From: Thermoplasmata archaeon
GTDB lineage: Archaea; Thermoplasmatota; Thermoplasmata; Thermoplasmatales; Thermoplasmataceae
NCBI GenBank assembly: GCA_021806345.1
Contig: JAJZXP010000209.1
Coordinates: forward strand, 1 to 10,331
Reading direction: 5' to 3'
DNA length: 10,331 nt
Part shown: piece by piece, positions 1 through 6,354 of the stretch
Numbering within the stretch: the stretch's first letter is position 1
How the letters are laid out: each line of letters begins with the position of its first letter
The notes under the pieces: generated by a model
The model's input: the letters and a program-made list of their open reading frames with translations, nothing else
Told to the model about the DNA's origin: nothing
The model's database searches: none
Translations under genes and position numbers: made by a program

Positions 1-189
1 TTCAGCACTCTTTCAAACGATCACTTTTCAATGGGTGTTGAAAAACTCAAACCTTTTATGGATTATGTTGACACTCCTGAGAATTTTAAGCCTGAGGATA
101 CGAATGAAAAAAATGATGGTGATCATAACATGATTCTCGTCGTAGCCATACCAGAATATCTTCTAAAATCTCTCAGGAAGATGAAGTGA
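1..189 (+). CDS. C-terminal end of an unrecognised protein (cut by window start)
   Basis: Frame 1 is open from the first base to a TGA at 187-189, giving 62 residues of C-terminus. The segment is hydrophilic and acidic in the middle (a PEDTNEKNDGD stretch). It ends in a mixed helix-like tail with the motif IPEYLLKSLRKMK. No catalytic motif, membrane span or zinc site is visible, and I do not recognise the family. The protein-like composition, charged tail and lack of stops support a genuine gene end, but 62 codons are too few to be certain. The next 265 bases downstream hold no gene on this strand. Confidence 0.5.
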   Translation, partial: FSTLSNDHFSMGVEKLKPFMDYVDTPENFKPEDTNEKNDGDHNMILVVAIPEYLLKSLRKMK

Positions 190-454
190 ATGAAATTGTC
201 CTTTCAATAACTGCATAATGGATTAATAATGTATTTATTTGTACTATAGACTGGTCAAAGAGTTCTAAGCTCCTACCCTTTTTGGAATTGAAATGGAATT
301 TCCATCTTCTATTATTATTTGCTGAATGTCAGGATAGGGAGAATACGAAGAATGAAATGCTATAAATTCCTCCAGTCCTACTTTAAAAATAAATGACGGA
401 AGCTAAAATAAGGAAAAATAGCTTCATAAATCTGGAGGAAGCAATACACAAACT
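190..454. other. Intergenic stretch with no gene
   Basis: No convincing reading frame is seen on either strand. It is AT-rich and separates two gene ends that converge (the plus-strand CDS ending at 189 and the minus-strand remnant ending at 455). The only structure found is the nested inverted repeat at 367-440, listed separately. Confidence 0.5.
367..440. repeat. Nested inverted repeat (9-bp outer arms, 7-bp inner arms)
   Basis: Outer arms are TTCCTCCAG (367-375) and CTGGAGGAA (432-440). Inside them lie GAAGCTA (399-405) and TAGCTTC (419-425), separated by a 13-nt A-rich loop. Both pairs are perfect. They sit between two converging gene ends, so a bidirectional termination structure or the remains of a small mobile element are both possible. 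Flanking target duplications were not seen. Confidence 0.4.
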
Positions 455-1101
455 CTAATCTTCAGTTACAGTTTTCTTATGTTTCAAATTATACAGGTAA
501 AACTGATAACCATGGGAATCGGTGACTGTGAACTGAATATACATAGTCCCATTGTAAACAACATAGATATTAGTATTTGTTTGATTATAGAATAACGTAA
601 CTGGAGAGAAATAACAATTATACTTAACGAAGCTGGCTTCCTGAACTAATGAATCATTCATTATTGCTCAGGAGTGGGAATACAATCCTTCTCCGAGTTT
701 TACATGCTCTTGATATATCCTTGAAACTGATCCTTTATCGTCACTTATCTCCCAATGAGTCCAGAAATTGGTGCTTAGGAGTATGGAAGCACTTCCAGAC
801 TTGCATCTGTGGAGACACTCATTTCAGCATCCACTACCATTGCAACAATCGTGTAATTGCCAGGAGATAAAGAACTGAAGAAATAAGCATTCTCAAAAGA
901 TGCTGGAGTATAATTGAGAACTCCAAAGAATGATCCTGATAATATGAAATTTGATTCAGCATTTTCATGTACATCAAGAGAGAAATAAAGGCTTCCATAA
1001 AAACGTATAGGATCGGATCTAGTACAATTTCCGAGTATATTGACCATGATTTCACTGTAATTTCCCTGAAAGATCAAGCAAGATCCAAAAATAATATGTT
1101 G
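455..1101 (-). pseudogene. Decayed 3' end of a secreted/surface beta-sandwich protein
   Basis: Two minus-strand frames read as one broken protein. The first (1101 to 775) has no upstream start beyond a TTG at 1077 and ends in a typical Ig-like strand pattern, SLSPGNYTIVAMVVDAEMSV. A frame change near 775 continues into TNFWTHWEISDDKGSV and onward. A TGA at 668-670 then interrupts the frame, and the 68-residue segment 661 to 455 follows in the same frame. The product is rich in Asn-X-Ser/Thr sequons (NYS, NCT, NYT, NQT, NGT), aromatic residues and short beta strands, as in archaeal S-layer or secreted proteins. There is no signal peptide because the 5' part is missing. One frameshift, one stop and a lost N-terminus point to a pseudogene. 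The GH3 gene starts divergently 52 bases away. The exact family is not recognised. Confidence 0.55.
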
Positions 1102-1153
1102 TTAGAAATTGCCAATCGAAATAATTAAGTAAGGTTAATACAGTTGGAGTAGA

Positions 1154-2770
1154 ATGAATGAAAAGAAAAGCGAATTAGGGCAGCTAATTCAAATCTCACT
1201 GCCACTGAACGAGGCATCAAACTGGAAAAGATTGATAGAAGAAATTGTACCAGGAAGCATTGTGATTCAGGGTGCTAACGTGTCAAGTTCACAAGACGTC
1301 AAAAAATTTGTCGAAAGAGTTAAAAATATTTGTGACGAACTTTCGATACCAGACTCAAGAAGACCGATGATTGGAATAACACACGAGGGTGGTTGGATAA
1401 GCCGAATTCACGATATAGCTAATAGTCCTGGAAACATGGCTCTTGCTGCAACTGGCTCTTTAAGTTATACTTATTCCGCTTATAGGGCTATGGGACAGGA
1501 ACTTTCGCTCCTGGGAATCGATTGGAATCTTGCTCCAACAGTAGATATTAACTCTAGTCCTGTTAACCCAATAATTGGAGTTAGATCTTTTGGAGACGAT
1601 CCAAAGAACGTTGCAGAAAATTCTATCTCGGCTTATAATGGGCTGAAGGATGCGGGTCTTATTGCCTGCGCAAAACACTTTCCAGGACACGGTGCATCTG
1701 TGCGAGATTCGCACCTAGAAATCCCGACAGTAGATAAAAATCTAAATGAGTTGATGAAAAATGATCTGGTGCCATATCGTGAACTAATAGCTAAAGGTAT
1801 AGATTCTATAATGATTTCACATATATTTTATCCGAAGCTTGAGAAAGAGTCAAATGTAATTCCTGCGTCATTATCCGAGAGGATAGTTAACAAACTTCTC
1901 AGATCAAAGATGGGGTTTGATGGTCTTGTGATTACAGATTCCCTGTCGATGTCTGCAGTTGCTGATAACTTCTCAATGGAAAAGGCAACTATAATGTCCG
2001 TTCAGGCAGGAGTGGACATACTTGAATGTGCTGAACCTAACAAGTATATGGATATTTTTCACGCACTTCAAGACTCGGTGAGATCCGGTGAAATTAGCAG
2101 GAAAAGAATTGATCAAAGTCTGGATAGATTTAAAGCTTTACGAAATGTATCTTTAAATAGAAAAGCATCATCATCGAAGTGGTCAAATGAAGTTCTAAGG
2201 AATATAGTTTCGGTAACTTCAAATGCTGCTATCACAGTTTTGCGTGAAGGGAAGTTGAACAAAGATACGATAAAAAAAACCCAGTTCATTAACTCCGTAT
2301 TCTTCACAAGGAACAGAATTCTAGAAGAAAAATCTCCTGGGCAATTGAAGAGCCCCGTACAAGAAATAATCAACTCGTGGGGAATGAAGTCCAGATTCAA
2401 TCTTGTCCTACCAAGAAACCTCTCTGAAGAGGAGATTGAGGAAACGGTCAATATAATTATATCGAAGAAAAGAGAGGGTGATTTTCTTCTTGCCTTCATA
2501 AACGATTCAACGGCTTACTATAAGACTGATATGGAAGTACCGCCGCAGATCACAATCTTACGCAGACTCTTTCCCACGTTTAATGATAGGCTTGCAGTGA
2601 TAGGTACTGGAACACCATATGAAGTTAATCTCCTACCGGAACATGTCACCTATATTTCTGCCTACAGTTATGCCCCACCATCATTATCAGCTTCAGTAGG
2701 CGTCGTTATAGGTGCACTGCCAGCAAAGGGTAAGTTACCAGTCAAAATTTCTAAATTCCCCTTACATTAG
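1154..2770 (+). CDS. Family 3 glycoside hydrolase, NagZ-type beta-N-acetylglucosaminidase-like
   Basis: A 538-residue protein with a GH3 catalytic barrel (about 1-335) and a C-terminal GH3_C domain (about 355-538). Visible signatures are KHFPGHG (174-180) followed by DSH (185-187), the His/Asp catalytic dyad loop typical of the NagZ subfamily, and GFDGLVITDSLSM (254-266), which holds the expected nucleophile Asp262. The barrel ends with the usual RIDQSLDR helix (318-325), and the C-terminal domain closes with GKLPVKIS. Family members remove terminal GlcNAc or related beta-linked sugars, in muropeptide or chitin salvage. There is no signal peptide, so the protein is probably cytosolic. The ATG at 1154 follows a GGAG at 1146-1149, which fixes the start. 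All key residues and full length are present, so it looks functional. The stop overlaps the end of an IS remnant on the other strand. Strict substrate specificity cannot be read from sequence; beta-glucosidase or phosphorylase activity remains possible. Confidence 0.93.
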   Translation: MNEKKSELGQLIQISLPLNEASNWKRLIEEIVPGSIVIQGANVSSSQDVKKFVERVKNICDELSIPDSRRPMIGITHEGGWISRIHDIANSPGNMALAATGSLSYTYSAYRAMGQELSLLGIDWNLAPTVDINSSPVNPIIGVRSFGDDPKNVAENSISAYNGLKDAGLIACAKHFPGHGASVRDSHLEIPTVDKNLNELMKNDLVPYRELIAKGIDSIMISHIFYPKLEKESNVIPASLSERIVNKLLRSKMGFDGLVITDSLSMSAVADNFSMEKATIMSVQAGVDILECAEPNKYMDIFHALQDSVRSGEISRKRIDQSLDRFKALRNVSLNRKASSSKWSNEVLRNIVSVTSNAAITVLREGKLNKDTIKKTQFINSVFFTRNRILEEKSPGQLKSPVQEIINSWGMKSRFNLVLPRNLSEEEIEETVNIIISKKREGDFLLAFINDSTAYYKTDMEVPPQITILRRLFPTFNDRLAVIGTGTPYEVNLLPEHVTYISAYSYAPPSLSASVGVVIGALPAKGKLPVKISKFPLH

Positions 2771-2970
2771 GCACTGACACCTATTTTCTCAAACAATTTC
2801 TTCCGTTCCTTTGTCAGTTCATACACCACGATCTCTTTGTTATATACATTGCACTTGATGTTTCTCGGGATGCTCAACGATAACTCAACGGATCCCAGGC
2901 ACTTCTGTACCTCCCTATATGATCAGTGAAAGGACTGTGAGGAACAGGTACCTGACGTGTTCCCTTTATA
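2767..2970 (-). pseudogene. C-terminal remnant of an IS1634-like (IS4-superfamily) transposase
   Basis: Read on the minus strand, 2956 to 2918 gives VRYLFLTVLSLII. After a one-base shift the frame continues with REVQKCLGSVELSLSIPRN and ends LTKERKKLFEKIGVSA at a TAA (2767-2769). A hydrophobic 'RxxxFLxxLSLII' helix followed by a short basic tail ending in ...LFEKIGV is the usual end of IS1634-like DDE transposases. Only about 65 residues remain, with a frameshift and nothing of the catalytic core, so it is dead. Its stop codon overlaps the GH3 stop by two bases, so the element inserted or recombined right at the end of that gene. Family naming is from memory of the motif pattern. Confidence 0.6.
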
Positions 2971-2971
2971 A

Positions 2972-3238
2972 TTTGAAAACCCTCTAATAGATATAATACG
3001 TATGGTATTCTACTATGATTTTGCAAATTGTCTCAAGTTCAGATTAACATTTCAACAAACGGATCGCATTATGTTACTGAATTGACAGAGGCAACTCCTC
3101 GAAAGGATTTCTATTGAATTACGTTCTTACAATGAGGGAAGGTATGAATGGTTGAATGCAAACTCAAACCCTAGTAGTATCAGTGCCATAAGATCAATGA
3201 AAAAAAGGTACGAAATCGGTTGGATGACCTTTCCTTAG
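2972..3238 (+). other. Unrecognised reading frame interrupted by a single TGA
   Basis: One frame is open from 2972 to a TAG at 3236-3238 except for a TGA at 3083-3085. The two halves read protein-like: the first contains DFANCLKFRLTFQQTDRIML, the second QRQLLERISIELRSYNEGRY and ends KKRYEIGWMTFP. No ATG start with a ribosome site is evident. It could be the remnant of a helical protein brought in with the neighbouring IS debris, or a chance frame; the length is not decisive. I do not recognise it. It lies directly downstream of the MupG-like gene, on the opposite strand. Confidence 0.22.
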
Positions 3239-3256
3239 AGGAAATCCTCCCTCTGT

Positions 3257-4357
3257 TCATTTTACCTCTTTTATCATGAATTTCCCGAATGGTTTCACTG
3301 CCCGCACAAGAGGTATGTCCTCTTCAATCACGTCTGCAACAACATTTATCCTGTTATCAGCGGGTAAGTTTCTCATCCAGACATTTATCTCACTGGCATT
3401 TGTCAGATGATTGTTTCCTTCTCTGTATCTAATGTTGTCAATAGATACCGAACCAAGATTTCTCTCGACACAACTTCTAGGCTCAATCAAGTAATGCTCT
3501 TCTCCCTTTGGGAATCTGAAGGTATATCTCAGAGATAGTTCCGTTCCTGGCCTTGCGATCATTTCCTTGTCATAAAGGAGTATTTTTTCTTTCGCTGAAA
3601 TCAAGGATCTCGACTTTGCCCTTATCTTTATGTAGTCCCGTAAAGAAATCTCTGCTATCTGATCCAAATCCTGATCTGATGCAAGCGGATCTCCGATAAT
3701 GACTGTATCTATCCCGTCTATTGAGAATAGTTCTTCAGCGGCCCTTTCCGGTTTCATGAATCTAAAAGATTCAGTGGTTGTCCTCGTGTGCAACTCCGAG
3801 GAATGAACAAATACAAAAAGTGGGATTCCAAAATGAGAATATGTTTCTGCTTGCTGCTTAACGAAATCTAGAGAGATTCCTGATTCAAATTTTGGGTAAT
3901 AATTGAAACTTGCTTGCATTTGTTTACTGTTGGCATTATCAGAAATAATTTCTTCCAAGTCTTTATAAAGGTAATGACAGGCATTTAGCTCTATTTTAAG
4001 CCCTGCGCTGTTTTTTGTGAAGTCTACAACTTCCTTATTAGAGAACCCGTCATCAAGCCTAAGCGAAGTAACCCCTGCCTCCTTAAACGGAGACAAATCG
4101 TTCCTAGTAGCATTGAATATCCTTAGAGCAAATGGAGAAATGTCAGTTGCTATATCCATATCAAGTTCACGAGCTCTCTTGGAAATAAGAGGCATCTCCA
4201 CCTTTACTCTTTCCGGATCGGATCCCGGTCTTTGCATACTAGTAAAGATCCTTTTATATCCCCTCTTTGCAGCTCTCTCCATATAAGCTACATTATCTTC
4301 TACCGTAAACTCCATTCCTGTGAATATTGATATCCCAGTATTTCTCATTATTACCAC
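3257..4357 (-). CDS. DUF871 / MupG-like (GH170-type) glycosidase
   Basis: A 366-residue protein matching the DUF871 family, whose characterised bacterial member MupG cleaves MurNAc-6-phosphate-containing disaccharides in the cytosol. Visible family blocks are GYKRIFTSM (33-41), TDISP (71-75), LRLDDGF (99-105), KIELNAC (121-127), FNYYPKFESGIS (151-162) and IGDPLAS (221-227) in a TIM-barrel order. The C-terminal beta domain (about 265-366) includes SVSIDNIRYREG and NRINVVADV. Length is normal for the family. The listed start is a GTG at 4357, overlapping the upstream gene by 7 bases. An ATG at 4348, 2 bases after that gene's TAA and preceded by GGTGG, is the more likely start. It is translationally coupled to the propeller gene. 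No signal peptide or PTS component is visible, so a phosphorylated substrate is not assured; the true substrate may differ from MupG's. Confidence 0.85.
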   Translation of the reverse strand: MVIMRNTGISIFTGMEFTVEDNVAYMERAAKRGYKRIFTSMQRPGSDPERVKVEMPLISKRARELDMDIATDISPFALRIFNATRNDLSPFKEAGVTSLRLDDGFSNKEVVDFTKNSAGLKIELNACHYLYKDLEEIISDNANSKQMQASFNYYPKFESGISLDFVKQQAETYSHFGIPLFVFVHSSELHTRTTTESFRFMKPERAAEELFSIDGIDTVIIGDPLASDQDLDQIAEISLRDYIKIRAKSRSLISAKEKILLYDKEMIARPGTELSLRYTFRFPKGEEHYLIEPRSCVERNLGSVSIDNIRYREGNNHLTNASEINVWMRNLPADNRINVVADVIEEDIPLVRAVKPFGKFMIKEVK

Positions 4358-5343
4358 CGGAAGGAGTTTACTTTGGCAACCATAAGTTCATGGGACCCGT
4401 CATCTCTTGTACTTTCAAAGTAAAATAGGAAACTATTTCCGGATCTTATTGTATCAACATATCTAATGGATTTGCCATTCTGACCTTCGATATAAGGCTC
4501 TGAAATCGACATTCTGTTAAAAGTTTTAAGATCTGTACTAAAAGCAATTCCACATCTTTCTTCGTAGTTTTCCTCTTTTTTTGAAGCACCATCGTAAAAG
4601 GCAACAAAACCTCCATTAATTTTCGTTATTGAGGATATCCTTGTCGTACTTGAATCCCAGCTGTCTCCCAAGCCTATAACTTCTCCTGACCATACGAAGT
4701 TTATACCATCTTTACTTATCAGTAGGGCACTTTGAGACGTTGTTAGTCCTGTTGCAAATGCGTCACCAGTTGCATGTAATTTAGGTTCGTTTCTATTTGG
4801 TAGTGGAGCATAGCTTACATACATCAAGAAATAATCACCCACCTGTATAATCCAAGGATCTTTCACCCCACTAGCTCTTATCATATTGCCATCAAGCACC
4901 TTCTTTCTGGAAGCGATCTCAAATTTTTCAAGAGCTTCAGCTTCAACAAAATCTATTTGCCACATATTATTTTCAGGATTCACATAACTGAAGTACAGTC
5001 TGAAATTTACTCCAGCTCGCACAAGACAGCTTCTTTCTATAGAGGGTGTATTTCCTAACATTTCCTTCTTAATTTCGAATACATCCTGAAAGTTGATACC
5101 ATCTGTGCTTCTCGCAATTCTACTAATTATGCCTCTTCCCTCTCCCTTTGGTCTTCTTATTCTGTAAGTGAGATATATATTTCCATCCAATCCTGTTACA
5201 GACGGAGCGCCAACCCAATAGCCCTGTTTGTAAACTTCGGGTTCCCTAATGACTACAGATTCTCCAATATCGAACTTCGGAAAAATCAAAAATTCTCTAG
5301 AACTACTTGATTTCATATTGATCCAGTTAGGATCAATTCTCAT
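4351..5343 (-). CDS. Five-bladed beta-propeller glycosidase-like protein (GH32/43/130-type fold)
   Basis: A 330-residue protein with recurring propeller-blade patterns: ARSTDGINFQ (77-86), SGVKDPWIIQVGDYFLMYVS (158-177), LISKDGINFVWSGEV (208-222) and AFSTDLKTF (267-275). The 'G-x-K-D-P-W-I ... Y-x-M-Y-V-S-Y' block resembles the acidic loop of GH43, GH32 and GH130 enzymes. A GAPSV (46-50) Asp/Gly-rich first blade and SIERSCLVR (101-109) also fit. Conserved-looking acidic sites include D162, D230 and E261/E262 in EENYEERCG. I cannot assign a specific family, and the catalytic set is inferred from the fold only. There is no signal peptide. The ATG at 5343 is the only sensible start; an AAGGA-like element lies 11-15 bases upstream. 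It overlaps the MupG-like gene downstream, so the two are expected to act on one substrate. IS debris begins only about 100 bases upstream and may have displaced the original promoter. Confidence 0.75.
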   Translation of the reverse strand: MRIDPNWINMKSSSSREFLIFPKFDIGESVVIREPEVYKQGYWVGAPSVTGLDGNIYLTYRIRRPKGEGRGIISRIARSTDGINFQDVFEIKKEMLGNTPSIERSCLVRAGVNFRLYFSYVNPENNMWQIDFVEAEALEKFEIASRKKVLDGNMIRASGVKDPWIIQVGDYFLMYVSYAPLPNRNEPKLHATGDAFATGLTTSQSALLISKDGINFVWSGEVIGLGDSWDSSTTRISSITKINGGFVAFYDGASKKEENYEERCGIAFSTDLKTFNRMSISEPYIEGQNGKSIRYVDTIRSGNSFLFYFESTRDDGSHELMVAKVNSFRW

Positions 5344-5444
5344 TATAAACTTTTCCTTGAACTTGACTTTCTGTCACATAATTTCTGAAATCGGCTATTT
5401 TTTAGGAACTGGATGAATAAATGTCGGTGTGTTGTGCCACACTA

Positions 5445-6217
5445 ATGCATATACAGGTCGGCATAGATGGTTGAAAGGATATATGTGGATGAAAACCATA
5501 TTATCAAGCACCTGTGCCCAGTCAAGGGTGAAAAGGATCTGGAATAATACAGGAAGATCTTTGCAATCGAGAAAATGAGAAATGGTATTGAGCATGCAGA
5601 TCTCAGGGATCTGACGATACTCCCTGCAGGGTCATTAGGCATGATCTACTCCTCCAGGGTACCGATCCATGACCTCGTTCTAGATCCTGTATTCGACATT
5701 CTTGGCGATCGCCCTGATATCCTGCTTCCCTAAGTCATATCAAGACTTGCAGATTCAAGATCCGATCTGGATCTGCTGAAATACCTCGACGGTATATATT
5801 TCACCGACATAGGCGAGATTAAGAAGGAACGGGTATACAGTATGCTTGATCATCTCATTGAGAAGCGGGATCAGATCGAACAGGCAATTATCTCAGCACT
5901 CAACCCCGACACGGGGGGTCTATTTTAATCTGACATCAACATACTTCAAGGGAAAGGACAAGAACGAACTTGTAATGTTCGGATATTCCCGGGACAAGAA
6001 GTGGGAAATAAGCAGATCAACATTGGTTTGATGATGGCAGATGGCATTCCTGTGCATCATGAGGTCTTTCCCGGCAATACAGCGGATGATGCAACATTAT
6101 ACTTACAACAGATCTTCGCTATGGTCGATGAGTTCGACAGAACTTCCATGACGGTCCTTGTCCTCTCTTCCTTTGTTCGATACGTGCCCTTGCCTACCAT
6201 ATCGTCAACGCGGTAAT
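5445..6217 (+). pseudogene. N-terminal and core remnant of an IS1634-like transposase
   Basis: A long plus-strand transposase reads through several breaks. MVERIYVDENHIIKHL starts at 5467; in-frame stops lie at 5545-5547 and 5731-5733, with DLTILPAGSLGMIYSS and then YLDGIYFTDIGEIKKERVYS in the same frame. A frame change near 5925 leads to LTSTYFKGKDKNELVMFGYS. Another near 6000 leads to NKQINIGLMMADGIPVHHEV and FPGNTADDATLYLQQIF. The blocks 'x-T-S-T-Y-F ... FGYSRDK ... K-Q-I-N-I-G-L ... G-I-P ... FPGNT' are the IS1634/IS4-type DDE core. The position normally holding the first catalytic Asp (DxTTxYF) reads Asn. After about 6160 the similarity fades and the C-terminal third is absent. It lies between two minus-strand catabolic genes and probably split one operon. 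Terminal inverted repeats were not found. Confidence 0.8.
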
Positions 6218-6354
6218 GTGGAGTGGATTAAAAACTCCCCTTCCCTTGACTCTCTTCCTGTATAAGTGTTTCTCCATGCTCATATTGTCTGATCTGATCG
6301 CCCCAGTACAACCATAATCAATTACTTATCTCTCTAGCTATACATACCCAGTAG
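6218..6354. other. Short non-coding gap, no gene seen
   Basis: This stretch joins the faded end of the transposase remnant to the stop codon of the sulfatase-fold gene. No reading frame continuing the transposase is seen. An AT-rich segment around 6310-6345 lies just downstream of that gene's stop and could carry its transcription end, but no clear hairpin or T-run was found. Confidence 0.35.

Noticed and set aside
649..870. Plus-strand ORF of 73 residues
   Set aside because: It lies opposite the surface-protein remnant, has no recognisable motif and no ribosome site.
834..1055. Second minus-strand ORF of 73 residues
   Set aside because: It overlaps the Ig-like frame of the surface-protein remnant in another frame and lacks its sequon and strand pattern.
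2113..2499. 128-residue minus-strand ORF
   Set aside because: Antisense shadow inside the well-supported GH3 gene.
3235..3252. GAGGAAATCCTC hairpin as a terminator after the MupG-like gene
   Set aside because: The stem is only 5 bp with a 2-nt loop, and no T-run follows on the minus strand.
4017..4286. 89-residue plus-strand ORF
   Set aside because: Antisense shadow inside the MupG-like gene; low-complexity Ser/Leu composition.
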